DNA from: Flavobacteriaceae bacterium MAR_2009_75
GTDB taxonomy: Bacteria > Bacteroidota > Bacteroidia > Flavobacteriales > Flavobacteriaceae
DNA: 64,000 bases
Direction: 5' to 3'
Assembly: GCA_002813285.1 (NCBI GenBank)
Contig: PHTZ01000001.1
Span: 2,107,501-2,171,500 of the forward strand
Shown: piece by piece, positions 8,151-18,429 of the stretch
How positions within the stretch are numbered: the stretch's first letter is position 1
How the letters are laid out: each line of letters opens with the position of its first letter
Translations under genes and position numbers: made by a program
The notes under the pieces: generated by a model
The model's input: the letters and a program-made list of their open reading frames with translations, nothing else
Told to the model about the DNA's origin: nothing
Databases searched by the model: none

Positions 8151-9254
8151 ATGCCAAACGATTTTCCGCTACGTAAAATTATTCATGTAGATATGGATGC
8201 CTTTTATGCATCGGTAGAACAACTTGACGATCCTGAACTGCGCGGTAAGCCTATCGCCGTTGGTGGAAGTTCTAAACGTGGCGTGGTAGCCGCAGCCAGC
8301 TATGAAGCCAGAAAATATGGTGTTAAAAGCGCTATGAGCAGTGTATTGGCCAAACGCAATTGCCCCGAACTCATTTTTGTAAAGCCCCGATTCGAGCGTT
8401 ATAAAGAAATTTCAAAACAGATACGTCATATCTTTTATGATTATACCGACCTGGTCGAGCCTTTATCATTAGATGAGGCGTACTTAGACGTGACCATCAA
8501 TAAAAAGGGAAATCCTTCGGCGACCCTTATAGCGAAAGAAATACGTCAACGCATTTTTGAAAACACGGGCCTAAATGCCTCCGCAGGTATTTCAATCAAC
8601 AAATTTATCGCCAAGGTCGCCAGTGATATCAATAAACCCAATGGTCAAAAGACGGTGAATCCTGAAGAGGTTCTGGAGTTTCTTGAAAAATTGGAAATTA
8701 GAAAGTTTTACGGTGTTGGTAAGGTTACCGCAGAAAAAATGTACCGTCTAGGTATTTTTACCGGGCTAGACCTCAAAACCAAATCAATTGAGTTTTTAGA
8801 AGAGCAATTCGGTAAAAGCGGTAATTACTATTATCAAGTTGTTAGGGGTATACATACCAGTGCGGTAAAACCGCACCGCATACCTAAGTCAGTAGGTGCA
8901 GAGCGAACCTTCAATGAGAACCTCAGCAGCGAAATTTTCATGCTGCAGCGACTTGAACATATTGCCGAAGAATTGGAACGCCGTTTAAAAAAATCAAGGA
9001 TAGCAGGCAAAACGATTACACTTAAAATAAAATATAGCGACTTTACCCTGAATACTCGAAGTAAAACAATCTCTTACTTTATCTCCGATAAGAGCTTGAT
9101 ACTTGAAACCGCCAAAGAATTATTATATCAAGAAGAACTTCAAAACTCTGTTCGCCTGTTGGGTATTTCGCTATCTAACCTAAATACGGAAAAGAAATCA
9201 ACGGTCGAAAAAGAATCGGTATCGGTATCGGTACAGTTAAGGTTTGAACTGTAA
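8151..9254 (+). CDS. dinB: DNA polymerase IV (Y-family translesion polymerase)
   Basis: An error-prone polymerase that bypasses DNA lesions. It is 367 residues long, the usual Pol IV length. Catalytic carboxylates are visible in HVDMDAFYASVEQ (Asp 14) and SLDEAYLDV (Asp 108, Glu 109); palm, fingers and thumb are followed by the little-finger domain. The C-terminal QLRFEL (362-367) is a variant of the beta-clamp-binding QLxLF motif. The start is fixed by the MPNDFPLRKIIHVDMD context. No SOS box is evident in the very short divergent promoter region. Confidence 0.95.
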   Translation: MPNDFPLRKIIHVDMDAFYASVEQLDDPELRGKPIAVGGSSKRGVVAAASYEARKYGVKSAMSSVLAKRNCPELIFVKPRFERYKEISKQIRHIFYDYTDLVEPLSLDEAYLDVTINKKGNPSATLIAKEIRQRIFENTGLNASAGISINKFIAKVASDINKPNGQKTVNPEEVLEFLEKLEIRKFYGVGKVTAEKMYRLGIFTGLDLKTKSIEFLEEQFGKSGNYYYQVVRGIHTSAVKPHRIPKSVGAERTFNENLSSEIFMLQRLEHIAEELERRLKKSRIAGKTITLKIKYSDFTLNTRSKTISYFISDKSLILETAKELLYQEELQNSVRLLGISLSNLNTEKKSTVEKESVSVSVQLRFEL

Positions 9255-9288
9255 TTGGGCATATAGGATAAAAATTAAATGCCATTAT

Positions 9289-9310
9289 AATCTCTAACAA
9301 AGAGATTTTA
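9289..9310 (+). terminator. Weak terminator after dinB
   Basis: AATCTCT (9289-9295) pairs with AGAGATT (9301-9307) around a 5-base loop and is followed by a short T stretch. It lies between dinB and the convergent FAD oxidoreductase gene. Confidence 0.4.
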
Positions 9311-9380
9311 CAATATCGATTCTTGAGAACGTGCGGGATATCAATTTGCGTAAATCTTAAAAAGGCCTATGTGAGGTGAG

Positions 9381-10586
9381 CTATCTATCGAACCTATAAT
9401 ATTTTTCCAAAGGATGCTCTTTGTTCTTTAACATGTTAGAAATTACATCCATACCGATTATAGAGAAGGTAATGCCATTTCCACCAAACCCCAAAACGAA
9501 ATAGGTGCTTTTGAAATTTTTGTGAGCCCCAATATATGGTAATCCGTCTTTAGTCTCTCCGAAAGTACCTGCCCAGGCAAAATCATTCACAAACTCGTAA
9601 TCTGGCAATATTTTCTTGAGATACTTCTGAAGCTTTATGGCCTTGTCACCTATAGTGGCATTTCTTTTTTCAGCGTTGACATAGTCTTCGTCTTCCCCTC
9701 CTATCAGCAATCTACCATCATCTGTTGTTCTCATATAAATATAAGGATCTGCGGTATTCCAGAATAATGTATTCCTCAGTTTTTTTTGGTCAGATTCGTG
9801 TTGTTCACCCACCATGGCATAAGTCGATAACAGTTTCACAAAATTGTCTTTAATGATTTCAGTGCTTTCAAAGCCTGTACAGTAAATCAATTTTTTCGCA
9901 CTGATTTTGCATTCATTTTCTAGTACCACCTTTACACCGTATTTACTATATTTTACATTTTTGATATTGGTTTTATCATATACTCGAAGACCTTTTTCTG
10001 TATTATAGGATAACAAATCATGTGTTAATCGAAATGCATCAATACTTCCTCCTATATCTGAAAGAATACCTCCAAAAGTATTCCGTAGTCCATACTTTTT
10101 TTCGATGTCGTCAGGTTCTAACCATACGACAGGAAACCCGTATTTTTTCCTTGTTTTGAACTCCTCTTTAAGAGCGGCAACATCTTTCTTATAAGCTGCA
10201 AAATATAGTGACTGTTTTTTATCAAATCCGCAGACCGATTTTATCTTCTTAGAAAGCTTGCCAAGAGTGTCGATAGAATCTGCACATGCGCGGTAATTGG
10301 CGACAGCGCCTTCTTCGCCAATTTTTTCAATAAGTTCATTGAGAGGCACATCAATTTCATATTGCAACATCGAAGTGGTAGCCGACGTGCTGCCATGGGC
10401 GATTTCACGCTTGTCAATCAAAACGGTATCGTAGCCGTCATCAATACACTGATGTGCAATCAGGCTTCCGGTAATGCCGCCGCCGACGATTAGTATTTCG
10501 GTCTTAAGGGGTTCCCGTAGCGACGGATAAGACTTGACGATTCCATTTTTCTCTAACCAAAATGGCTCACTCGAACGTAGTTTCAT
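9381..10586 (-). CDS. FAD-dependent oxidoreductase (DAO / glycine-oxidase-like)
   Basis: 401 residues of the DAO family (D-amino acid or glycine oxidase-like). The FAD-binding GxGxxG motif is at residues 35-40 (LIVGGGITGSLIA), the second half contains YIYMRTTDDGRLLIGGEDED, and the C-terminus has the conserved FGGNGITFS flavin-binding loop. No Rieske iron-sulfur domain follows, unlike many DAO paralogues fused to one. The substrate is probably an amine or amino acid but cannot be read. It lies downstream of katE on the same strand behind a clear terminator, so it is likely transcribed separately. Confidence 0.8.
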   Translation of the reverse strand: MKLRSSEPFWLEKNGIVKSYPSLREPLKTEILIVGGGITGSLIAHQCIDDGYDTVLIDKREIAHGSTSATTSMLQYEIDVPLNELIEKIGEEGAVANYRACADSIDTLGKLSKKIKSVCGFDKKQSLYFAAYKKDVAALKEEFKTRKKYGFPVVWLEPDDIEKKYGLRNTFGGILSDIGGSIDAFRLTHDLLSYNTEKGLRVYDKTNIKNVKYSKYGVKVVLENECKISAKKLIYCTGFESTEIIKDNFVKLLSTYAMVGEQHESDQKKLRNTLFWNTADPYIYMRTTDDGRLLIGGEDEDYVNAEKRNATIGDKAIKLQKYLKKILPDYEFVNDFAWAGTFGETKDGLPYIGAHKNFKSTYFVLGFGGNGITFSIIGMDVISNMLKNKEHPLEKYYRFDR

Positions 10587-10607
10587 CAGAAATTTTTGAG
10601 AAGTATC

Positions 10608-10647
10608 TAAAAAAGGCCGCTAGCTCCAATTCGAAGCTCACGACCTT
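10608..10647 (-). terminator. Terminator of katE
   Basis: On the minus strand a near-perfect 15-bp stem (arms at 10633-10647 and 10613-10627, with a few G-U pairs and one mismatch) is followed by a run of T. It lies directly after the katE stop codon. Confidence 0.75.
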
Positions 10648-10673
10648 ATTAAATGAATTAAGTTTACAGTTTC

Positions 10674-12812
10674 TTACACCGGAATTTTTTCTGCTACTTC
10701 CATACGGTCCCAATTACGGTGTTGGGCGATTGCAGAGATAAATTCTTTCGGCTTACCATTTATAAAGAGTGCCTTATCGTCTTTATACTCTTTCAATGCA
10801 CTTTCATCTATCAATCTTGCACCTTCTCCGTCAACCGCAATAGCTTTACAGTGTGAAAAGGCCTCGTTGATAAATTTGATGTATTTCGGTTTTTTCAATA
10901 AAGCATCTATAGATTTCTGCCCACCTGGCACATATACTGCATCAAAAAGAACACTTTCGGTGGTCATGATAGAGGCATCTACTTCATGTTCCATATCTTC
11001 GTCGCAAGTAATGGTGCCACCGTGAGGTGCTACTAATTTAACAATGGCTTTTTCCTTTTCTAGAGCCTTTTTCATGGCGTCGAACGATTTCATATTGAAT
11101 CCGTCACCAACTAGAAACGCTACCTGTCTTGTTTCGATAGTGTCAAATTTGGTATTGGCCTGACTTAAAACTGAAGATTCTTCTAAATACACCTTCTTTT
11201 TACCAGGCTGATGGTCTTTTTCTTTAGCATCTGCTCCGATGGCTTGATTTATTGGTTTTTCAATACTTTTGGGCACTTTCATTCCTAAATTATCCGCTAC
11301 TTTTTTAGCCAAATCAGTATCAATTTGGGCAATAATCCAAAGCATTCGTTCTTTAATATACCCATGGATACATTTACCGAGTTCAAAAGAATAAGCGCTA
11401 ATAATATGTTCTTTTTCCCATTTCGCCAAACTCCTATAAAATAATGCGGGTTGTGAAAAATGATCGCTAAAACTATCGCTTCTTGTTCGTATTTTCTTGG
11501 CATCGATACGTTCTTGGTATGATTCAAAACCACCTTCGGCCACTGTGCTCAAATAGGGGCACCCACCGCTTAAAGAATTCGGAAAATACGCTGTTTGCCC
11601 TTTGGGCACATCCATCTGCATATGTCCGTCACGTTGATTGTTATGTACTTCACCTACCGGACGGTTTATCGGTATTTGGTGAAAATTGGGGCTTCCCAAT
11701 CGTGACAGCTGCGTATCTCTATATGAAAACAAGCGACCTTGAAGTAGCGGGTCGTTCGTGAAATCTATACCGGGCACTATACTACCTGGCATAAAAGCTA
11801 CTTGTTCAGTCTCGGCAAAGAAGTTTTCGGGGTTTCGGTTCAGAACCATTTTACCAATAATCTTTACTGGCACCATCTCTTCAGGAATCAATTTAGTCGG
11901 GTCGAGCAAGTCAAAATCGTATTTATGTTCATCGGCCTCCGGAACGATTTGTACACCCAATTCCCATTCTGGGAAATTACCGGCTTCAATGGCATCCCAC
12001 AAATCCCGGCGATGAAAATCAGAATCGGCTCCACTTATCTTTACGGCTTCATCCCATGTCACTGAATGTACCCCCAGTTTTGGTTTCCAGTGGAATTTAA
12101 CAAAATGAGCCTCTCCATTCTTATTGATTAAGCGGAAAGTATGAATACCAAAACCTTCCATCATACGATAACTACGGGGTATACCCCTATCGCTCATCAC
12201 CCAAATATGATTATGTAAGGTTTCGGTAGTTCTCGAAACGAAATCGTAAAAGGTATCATGTGCAGATGCCGCTTGCGGAATCTCATTATTTGGCTCTGGC
12301 TTCACGGAATGAATCAAATCAGGAAATTTCATAGCATCCTGAATAAAAAAGATGGGCATGTTATTGCCCACTAAATCCCAAGTACCTTCTTGGGTATAAA
12401 ATTTAACGGCAAAACCACGTACATCTCTCGCTAAATCGGTTGAACCTTTTGAGCCGGCAACCGTAGAAAACCGAACAAAAACTGGGGTCTTGCGAGAAGT
12501 ATCGGTAAAAATACCTGCTTTTGAAAACTGTTCTATACTCTCGGTCAATTCGAAATAACCATGAGCTGCACTACCTCTAGCATGCACAATACGTTCTGGA
12601 ATTCTTTCATGGTCGAAATTGTGAATTTTCTCTCTTAACAGAAAGTCTTCTAAAAGTGTGGCCCCTCGTTCCCCTGCTTTTAAGCTATTATTGGTGTCAT
12701 TTACTTTTAGCCCCTGACGGGTAGTCATTGGTTTGCCTTCGTAATCCACTGAATACTTATCGAGTTGCTTAATTTTATCGGTTTTAGCAGGACTTGATTT
12801 TTTCTTTGCCAT
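10674..12812 (-). CDS. katE: Large-subunit (clade II) haem catalase with C-terminal DJ-1-like domain
   Basis: Degrades hydrogen peroxide in the cytoplasm. The 712 residues match the HPII/KatE size, well above small-subunit catalases (about 480). The catalase core includes [19 protein letters not shown] with the distal His, the [15 protein letters not shown] haem-pocket region, and the proximal Tyr in [14 protein letters not shown]. The last about 150 residues form the DJ-1/PfpI-like domain of large catalases ([24 protein letters not shown]). The gene has a strong terminator and about 180 bases of upstream sequence without an obvious regulator site. Confidence 0.95.
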   Translation of the reverse strand: MAKKKSSPAKTDKIKQLDKYSVDYEGKPMTTRQGLKVNDTNNSLKAGERGATLLEDFLLREKIHNFDHERIPERIVHARGSAAHGYFELTESIEQFSKAGIFTDTSRKTPVFVRFSTVAGSKGSTDLARDVRGFAVKFYTQEGTWDLVGNNMPIFFIQDAMKFPDLIHSVKPEPNNEIPQAASAHDTFYDFVSRTTETLHNHIWVMSDRGIPRSYRMMEGFGIHTFRLINKNGEAHFVKFHWKPKLGVHSVTWDEAVKISGADSDFHRRDLWDAIEAGNFPEWELGVQIVPEADEHKYDFDLLDPTKLIPEEMVPVKIIGKMVLNRNPENFFAETEQVAFMPGSIVPGIDFTNDPLLQGRLFSYRDTQLSRLGSPNFHQIPINRPVGEVHNNQRDGHMQMDVPKGQTAYFPNSLSGGCPYLSTVAEGGFESYQERIDAKKIRTRSDSFSDHFSQPALFYRSLAKWEKEHIISAYSFELGKCIHGYIKERMLWIIAQIDTDLAKKVADNLGMKVPKSIEKPINQAIGADAKEKDHQPGKKKVYLEESSVLSQANTKFDTIETRQVAFLVGDGFNMKSFDAMKKALEKEKAIVKLVAPHGGTITCDEDMEHEVDASIMTTESVLFDAVYVPGGQKSIDALLKKPKYIKFINEAFSHCKAIAVDGEGARLIDESALKEYKDDKALFINGKPKEFISAIAQHRNWDRMEVAEKIPV

Positions 12813-12990
12813 AATGTGTTTTTCTAGGTTTTAATTGGAATTCGAAGAATATCAAAATCCATGCATGAAATTAGAAACAAAATCAGGGTAAATCGTGCTT
12901 GATAAGTCATATGATTGACTGTATTAAGACTTTGGTGAAGTTTACAACAAGAATAGTATGTGATTAGAAAAGTAGTGTAAATGAAACTGC

Positions 12991-13395
12991 TTAGCTCAAG
13001 TCAGGTTTTGAGCGATTTGCCTTTTTCAGGGCATGCTCCTTTTTTGATTTAAGCCGTCTCTCTATCGAAGACCTTGAAGGTTTGGTCTTTCTCCGTTTTT
13101 TTCTTCTTTTAAGAGCGTTCTCAAGCGTTTCAATAAAATTTTGGATAACCAGCTCTTTATTTTTGTGCTGACTTCTCGTGTCGCTGCATTGCAATTGCAG
13201 AACGCCTTCTTTGGTTATTCTGTTGCCCAACTTTCGAAAAATGCGCTTCTTTTCCTCTAAAGATAGTGCCGAAGAGTTCTCAATATTAAAATTGAGTTCT
13301 ACTTTCGTAGAAACCTTGTTCACATGCTGCCCACCGGCGCCACTGCTTCTTACAGCTTTGAAATTCAATTCTTGTATAGCGCGCTCCCTATTCAT
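12991..13395 (-). CDS. arfB: Alternative ribosome-rescue factor B (peptidyl-tRNA hydrolase, YaeJ type)
   Basis: A 134-residue release-factor-like protein that hydrolyses peptidyl-tRNA on ribosomes stalled without a stop codon. The catalytic GGQ (Gly 21, Gly 22, Gln 23) lies in SSGAGGQHVNKVSTKVEL, and the C-terminal tail is strongly basic (RRKKRRKTKPSRSS...RSKPDLS), as needed to enter the empty mRNA channel. There is no codon-recognition domain, which separates it from RF1/RF2. It starts 3 bases behind the ABC ATPase gene, so the two form an operon. Confidence 0.93.
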   Translation of the reverse strand: MNRERAIQELNFKAVRSSGAGGQHVNKVSTKVELNFNIENSSALSLEEKKRIFRKLGNRITKEGVLQLQCSDTRSQHKNKELVIQNFIETLENALKRRKKRRKTKPSRSSIERRLKSKKEHALKKANRSKPDLS

Positions 13396-13398
13396 AGA

Positions 13399-14379
13399 TT
13401 AAGGTGTAGCCATACGCTGGTTGATAGTCTCTATCGAAATATTAAGGAAAATCATCTTACCGACCTCTAAGGGCTCGTGGTGATGAAAGAAAATGTCATG
13501 ACCCTCATAGATGCCTCCGATCATAAAATGGCCACCCATGTAATAAGAGCCCTTTACTACGACTTCGAGTCCTGTTTTTTGGGAAACTTTAAACTCATGC
13601 GCGTAAACTATAATCCTACGTTTGGTATCGGCATAAGATTTTAGAATATTTATAGGAATTCTATTTGCCTCACCGAATAACGATGCGATATATAAATCTT
13701 GCGGATGCTCATACAGATTTCTGGGAGTGTCTTTCGCAATGATAAACTTATCTTTTAGCACCACAACTCTATCGGCAAATGGAAGCATATCCATAGGGTC
13801 ATGTGTCGCCGTTACCACCGTTACTTTTTGCCTACGTAAATAACCAAATATATTACGTCGCAAACTGTTCTTTCTAAAGTTATCGATGTGACTAAATGGT
13901 TCATCTAACAATAATACTTTTGGCTCTTGTGCCAAGGCTCTTGCCAGAGCTACCCGTTGTTGCTGACCTCCGCTTAAGTATCTAACCTTCGTATCGGCCA
14001 AATCGGCCATTTCTATCAATGCCAAAAGCTCATCTATTCTTTCTTCTGATTTTTCGCGTTCGAAAACCGATAAAAACTCTGAAATATTTTCTCTTACCGT
14101 TGTATACTGCATCAAATCGAGGTCTTGCGCCAAGTACTTCATGTACGATTCCCCAGGAACCAAATTATAGAGCGGACCTAAGACTTGGGTGTCGTTCCAA
14201 TACACTTCGCCCACTTCAATATCCAACAACCCATAAATTATCTTTAAGAGCGTACTCTTGCCACAACCACTTTCTCCAATGATGGAAATGTGCTCTCCCT
14301 CTAAAATGCGAAGATTGATATTTTCCAAAACGGTAACCCCATCTTCATAGGAAAAAGAAACATGGTCTACTTGAAGCAT
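13399..14379 (-). CDS. ABC transporter ATP-binding protein (lone ATPase, PotA/FbpC-like)
   Basis: 326 residues. The nucleotide-binding domain has Walker A GESGCGKST (35-43), Q-loop Gln 85, signature LSGGQQQ (135-141), Walker B VLLLDEP (155-161) and H-loop His 193. A C-terminal part of about 100 residues resembles the TOBE-like regulatory domain of importer ATPases of the spermidine, iron or molybdate type. No permease or binding-protein gene is adjacent, so either the partner is elsewhere or the protein has a non-transport role. It is followed directly by arfB. Confidence 0.85.
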   Translation of the reverse strand: MLQVDHVSFSYEDGVTVLENINLRILEGEHISIIGESGCGKSTLLKIIYGLLDIEVGEVYWNDTQVLGPLYNLVPGESYMKYLAQDLDLMQYTTVRENISEFLSVFEREKSEERIDELLALIEMADLADTKVRYLSGGQQQRVALARALAQEPKVLLLDEPFSHIDNFRKNSLRRNIFGYLRRQKVTVVTATHDPMDMLPFADRVVVLKDKFIIAKDTPRNLYEHPQDLYIASLFGEANRIPINILKSYADTKRRIIVYAHEFKVSQKTGLEVVVKGSYYMGGHFMIGGIYEGHDIFFHHHEPLEVGKMIFLNISIETINQRMATP

Positions 14380-14404
14380 ATTTAATTTATTATTGATAGA
14401 AATG

Positions 14405-14434
14405 GAAAACCCCGTCTATAAAAAAACGGAGTTT
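14405..14434 (-). terminator. Terminator after the prolyl oligopeptidase gene
   Basis: Arms at 14426-14434 and 14407-14415 form a 9-bp stem on the minus strand (one G-U pair), followed by TTTT. It separates the peptidase gene from the ABC ATPase gene. Confidence 0.55.
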
Positions 14435-14469
14435 ACGGCAATATATTGAATCTAAAGGTCGCTATTGGA

Positions 14470-16626
14470 TCAATCTTTGAACTCCTTTACGACGGCTTGG
14501 TTCGGCAACTTCTCGAAACCCATGTTGTATAGGGTGAAACCAAATATATCGGCATATTGTTCAATGGTCTTGCTTACCGGCGTACCGGCACCGTGACCAG
14601 CGTTGGTCTCAATACGAATCAAAGTCGGATTCTCCCCAGCCTGTTTTGCCTGTAATTCAGCAGCAAATTTAAAACTGTGCGCAGGCACTACGCGATCATC
14701 ATGATCACCTGTAGTGACCAATGTAGCTGGGTAATGAACACCCTCTTTCACATTATGTAAAGGAGAATAGTTTTTGAGGTATTCGAACATTTCTTGACTT
14801 TCTTCTGATGTACCGTAGTCATAGGCCCAACCTGCTCCGGCTGTAAACGTGTGGTATCGAAGCATATCAAGAACCCCAACTGCTGGTAATGCCACTTTCA
14901 TCAACTCTGGACGCTGCGTCATCGTTGCCCCTACCAAAAGGCCACCGTTACTTCCACCTCTGATGGCGAGATAATCGGGAGAGGTGTACTTATTGTCTAT
15001 CAGATATTCCGCGGCAGCGATAAAATCATCGAATACATTCTGTTTTTTGGTCTTGATGCCTGCCGTATGCCACTTTTTACCATATTCGCCTCCCCCTCTC
15101 AAATTGGGCACGGCGTACACACCACCCTGTTCAAGCCATACCGCGTTAACGATACTGAATGAAGGGGTGAGACTAATGTTGAACCCGCCATAGCCATATA
15201 AAATGGTAGGGTTTTTACCATTGAGTTCAAGTCCTTTTTTATACGTAATAATCATAGGCACCTTAGTACCGTCTTTTGAATCATAGAATATTTGCTTGCT
15301 TTCGTAATCTTCTGGATTAAAATCTATTTCGGGTGTCCAATAAGGTTCATATTCTCCAGTTTCAACATCATATTTATAGGATGAACCCGGCATAATATAA
15401 TTGGTAAAAGAGAAATAAAATTCTTTGTTTTCTTTCTTTCCCCCGAAACCACTAGCACTACCAACTCCGGGCAACTTCACCTCACGAACGAGATTACCCT
15501 CATAATCATATTGAAGCACCTTACTGATGGCATCAACCATATATTCCGTAAAAAAATATCCTCCTCCCGTGCCTGGTGAAAGCACATTTTCGGTTTCCGG
15601 AATAAAATCTACCCAGTTTTCCGTTTTTGGGTCAGAGGCATCGACCGTAACTATTTTTTTATTTGGGGCGTTTCGATTGGTAACAATATATAGTTTAGAC
15701 CCTACATTTTCGATGACATAATTATCGGAATCTGTATCATTTACTATGGGAATTAACAAGGCATTCGGATCCTTTAAATCTTTAATAAAAAGTTTATTTC
15801 CTGAAGTAGAAACCGCAGCAGAAAGCGTTAGATATCTTTGGTCTTCACTTACTGAAGCCCCTACATATCGATGTTTTTCTTCAGGCCTACCGCCAAATAC
15901 CAATCGGTCTTCTTTTTGTGATGTACCTAATTTATGGTAATAGACTTTGTGCTGATCTGTTCTCGCCGAAAGTTCACTACCCTCAGGTTTATCATAACTG
16001 GAGTAATAGAAGCCATCATTACCTTGCCATGAAAGTCCGCTGAACTTTATATCGGTCAAGGTATCTTCAACAATCTTTTTGGTTTCGGTTTCGATAACGA
16101 TGGCCTTACGCCAATCACTGCCCCCTTCTGAAATTAGATATGCCGCCAACGACCCATCTTTAGTAAAGCTGAGCCCGGCAAGAGAAGTAGTACCGTCTTC
16201 TGAAAAGGTGTTGGGATCCAAAAAAATCTCTGGCTCGCCTTCTCCTTTTTTTCGATATACGACGTATTGGTTCTGCAACCCATCGTTCTTATAAAAATAG
16301 GTGTAGTCGCCCTCTTTGAAAGGTGAACCTAATTTTTCATAGTTCCAAAGCTTTTCGAGCCGCTGTTTGATAGCCTTTCGAAAAGGAATTTTCTCTAAAT
16401 AACCGAACGTTACTTTGTTTTGCTCTTTGACCCAAGCTTCTGTTTCTTTACTTCGGTCATCTTCTAGCCAGCGATAAGGATCCTTAACGTCGGTTCCGAA
16501 ATACGTATCTATAGAGTCTACTTTTGCCGTGGTGGGATATGTCACTGTAATCTTATTTTTTTTTGTCTCAGTTTCACAAGAAACTAAGATACTTGCGAGT
16601 ACTACCAATAAACTGATTTTTTTCAT
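14470..16626 (-). CDS. Prolyl oligopeptidase family serine peptidase (S9A), lipoprotein
   Basis: Cleaves peptides after proline. 718 residues, the classic S9A length: a lipoprotein signal ([13 protein letters not shown]), an N-terminal cap, a seven-bladed beta-propeller (about 100-430) and a C-terminal alpha/beta-hydrolase. The catalytic triad is visible as Ser in [12 protein letters not shown], Asp in [12 protein letters not shown] and His in NAGHGAG. The [15 protein letters not shown] motif is typical of the family. The lipid anchor implies periplasmic peptide degradation. It stands alone between two terminators. Confidence 0.93.
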   Translation of the reverse strand: MKKISLLVVLASILVSCETETKKNKITVTYPTTAKVDSIDTYFGTDVKDPYRWLEDDRSKETEAWVKEQNKVTFGYLEKIPFRKAIKQRLEKLWNYEKLGSPFKEGDYTYFYKNDGLQNQYVVYRKKGEGEPEIFLDPNTFSEDGTTSLAGLSFTKDGSLAAYLISEGGSDWRKAIVIETETKKIVEDTLTDIKFSGLSWQGNDGFYYSSYDKPEGSELSARTDQHKVYYHKLGTSQKEDRLVFGGRPEEKHRYVGASVSEDQRYLTLSAAVSTSGNKLFIKDLKDPNALLIPIVNDTDSDNYVIENVGSKLYIVTNRNAPNKKIVTVDASDPKTENWVDFIPETENVLSPGTGGGYFFTEYMVDAISKVLQYDYEGNLVREVKLPGVGSASGFGGKKENKEFYFSFTNYIMPGSSYKYDVETGEYEPYWTPEIDFNPEDYESKQIFYDSKDGTKVPMIITYKKGLELNGKNPTILYGYGGFNISLTPSFSIVNAVWLEQGGVYAVPNLRGGGEYGKKWHTAGIKTKKQNVFDDFIAAAEYLIDNKYTSPDYLAIRGGSNGGLLVGATMTQRPELMKVALPAVGVLDMLRYHTFTAGAGWAYDYGTSEESQEMFEYLKNYSPLHNVKEGVHYPATLVTTGDHDDRVVPAHSFKFAAELQAKQAGENPTLIRIETNAGHGAGTPVSKTIEQYADIFGFTLYNMGFEKLPNQAVVKEFKD

Positions 16627-16654
16627 GGCAATTTTCTTTGCTTTTGCAATCGAC

Positions 16655-16662
16655 CAAAAATA
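16655..16662 (-). promoter_or_regulatory. -7 element of the prolyl oligopeptidase gene
   Basis: The minus strand reads TATTTTTG, a TAnnTTTG match 29 bases before the start codon. A TTG 17 bases further upstream could serve as -33; it lies inside the terminator hairpin of asd. Confidence 0.45.
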
Positions 16663-16665
16663 CCA

Positions 16666-16703
16666 TAAAAAAACCTGTACAATAAATTGATTGTACAGGT
16701 TTT
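16666..16703 (-). terminator. Perfect 14-bp terminator of asd
   Basis: Bases 16690-16703 and 16670-16683 are exact reverse complements (14 bp) with a 6-base loop. The A/T-rich flanks give a U-run in both directions, so it works for asd and could be bidirectional. Confidence 0.85.
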
Positions 16704-16730
16704 AACTTTATTTAAGAAGGATAAATATGT

Positions 16731-17720
16731 TTATACCAACTTGTTTTTTACCAAATACTCCGCAATTTGCACTGCATTGGTTGCCGCTCCCTTTCTAAGG
16801 TTATCTGCGACGATCCACATATTCAAACTGTTTCTTTGAGACTCATCTCTACGAATTCGCCCAACGAATACCTCATCTTTATCATGGGCGTATATCGGCA
16901 TTGGGTACGTATTCGTATCAGGATTATCTTGTACGGTCACGCCTGGGGTATCGTTCAATATTTTTCGAACATCGCTTAACTCAAAATCGTTCTCGAACTC
17001 TACATTTACAGATTCAGAATGCCCGCCGGACGTAGGAATACGAACTGCAGTGGCACTTATAGAAAATGACCTATCGTCTAATATTTTCTGCGGTTCTCGA
17101 GCTAATTTCATCTCTTCCTTGGTATAGCCGTTCTCTAAGAAAACATCGCAATGCGGCAATGCATTTCTGTTAATAGGATAGGGATAGGCCATTTCACCTT
17201 CAACACCGGCCATCTCGTTCTCCAGTTGCTTAACCGCCTTAACCCCAGTGCCAGATACCGATTGGTATGTTGAAACTAAAACACGTTTCATTTTATATTT
17301 TGAATGTAACGGGGCCAACGCCATGACCAATTGAATGGTCGAGCAATTGGGATTGGCAATAATTTTGTCTTCAGACGTTAATACATCTGCATTTATTTCA
17401 GGAACGACCAATTTCTTGGTGGGGTCCATGCGCCATGCAGAGGAATTATCTACCACAGTAGTGCCCGCCTCAGCAAATTTTGGTGCCCATTCCAAAGAGG
17501 TATCACCCCCGGCCGAAAAAATAGCAATTTGCGGCTTTTTGGCAACCGCATCCGCTAGACCTATAATGGTATGTTCTTGACCTTTGTATGCTAGTTTTTT
17601 ACCCACAGAACGCTCAGAAGCTACTAAGAGTAATTCCGTAATCGGAAAATCACGCTCGGCCAATACTTTTAACATTACCTCGCCAACCATGCCGGTGGCA
17701 CCTACAACAGCTACTTTCAT
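16731..17720 (-). CDS. asd: Aspartate-semialdehyde dehydrogenase
   Basis: Reduces aspartyl phosphate to aspartate semialdehyde, the branch point to lysine/diaminopimelate, threonine and methionine. 329 residues. The NADP motif VVGATGMVGEVML is at residues 5-17, the catalytic Cys is Cys 126 in ANPNCSTIQ, and the later catalytic His is in IPTSGGHSESV. It is a single gene with its own promoter at 17740-17747 and a perfect terminator. Confidence 0.96.
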   Translation of the reverse strand: MKVAVVGATGMVGEVMLKVLAERDFPITELLLVASERSVGKKLAYKGQEHTIIGLADAVAKKPQIAIFSAGGDTSLEWAPKFAEAGTTVVDNSSAWRMDPTKKLVVPEINADVLTSEDKIIANPNCSTIQLVMALAPLHSKYKMKRVLVSTYQSVSGTGVKAVKQLENEMAGVEGEMAYPYPINRNALPHCDVFLENGYTKEEMKLAREPQKILDDRSFSISATAVRIPTSGGHSESVNVEFENDFELSDVRKILNDTPGVTVQDNPDTNTYPMPIYAHDKDEVFVGRIRRDESQRNSLNMWIVADNLRKGAATNAVQIAEYLVKNKLV

Positions 17721-17739
17721 CTTTTAAAATTTTGTCAGG

Positions 17740-17772
17740 CAAATGTACTGCAACATAAATGAGTGAACAAAA
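17740..17772 (-). promoter_or_regulatory. Promoter of asd (-7 and -33 elements)
   Basis: On the minus strand TACATTTG (17740-17747) matches TAnnTTTG and is preceded after 20 bases by TTTTG (17768-17772). This spacing is the one expected for the primary sigma factor of Bacteroidota. The predicted transcript leader is about 13 bases. Confidence 0.7.
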
Positions 17773-17821
17773 GAATTCAATACCTATTTTTAAAATATAA
17801 CAAATTGTTACATAAATAACA

Positions 17822-17870
17822 ATACTGTAAAAAAGAACCGTCACTAAAGTTGTGAACTTCAATGACGGCT
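17822..17870 (-). terminator. Terminator of mscL
   Basis: Minus-strand arms at 17855-17868 and 17838-17851 form a 14-bp stem (two G-U pairs, 3-base loop) followed by TTCTTTTTT. It lies about 65 bases after the mscL stop codon. Confidence 0.85.
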
Positions 17871-17934
17871 TTAAATTAATACTGCAGTGCAGCGGCAACC
17901 AACGAAGGGTATCGAAACCCTCGTCAGCTATGTC

Positions 17935-18345
17935 TTATTGCTTTTTAAGCAAGTCTCTAATTTCTGCCAACAACTCTTCTTGAGTAGGGCCTGCAGGAGC
18001 CGCCTCAACTTCTGGCTCTGGCTGACGTACTTTATTGTAAGACTTTACAATCATAAACAATACAAAACCAACAATAATCAAATTGATAATTGAATTGATC
18101 CAGGCGCCATAGCGAATAGCACTCTCTGGCTTCTCAACAGTACCATCGGCGGCAACAATTGCTTCAGAAAGTATAACTTTCATATCGGCAAAGTCCATAC
18201 CACCAGCAAAATACCCAACGATAGGCATCATAATATCGTTTACAAATCCGTTAACGACCAGACCAACGGCACCGGCCAAAATAACAGCAACCGCCAAGTC
18301 AATAACGTTGCCGGTCATAATAAAATCTTTAAATTCTTTCCACAT
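17935..18345 (-). CDS. mscL: Large-conductance mechanosensitive channel
   Basis: An inner-membrane channel that opens under membrane tension and releases solutes on osmotic downshock. 136 residues, normal for MscL. Residues 1-45 carry the amphipathic N-terminus and pore helix TM1 (FIMTGNVIDLAVAVILAGAVGLVVN), a periplasmic loop follows, TM2 is at about 80-105 (WINSIINLIIVGFVLFMIV), and the C-terminal helix (QEELLAEIRDLLKKQ) forms the cytoplasmic bundle. It stands alone with its own terminator. Confidence 0.96.
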   Translation of the reverse strand: MWKEFKDFIMTGNVIDLAVAVILAGAVGLVVNGFVNDIMMPIVGYFAGGMDFADMKVILSEAIVAADGTVEKPESAIRYGAWINSIINLIIVGFVLFMIVKSYNKVRQPEPEVEAAPAGPTQEELLAEIRDLLKKQ

Positions 18346-18429
18346 GGTTCACGTGTTTTTTAGTTGATAATTATTTATAGTCACTGCAATGTACTAAAAA
18401 TATTCAGTTGCCAAGAAACTGTTAAAAAG

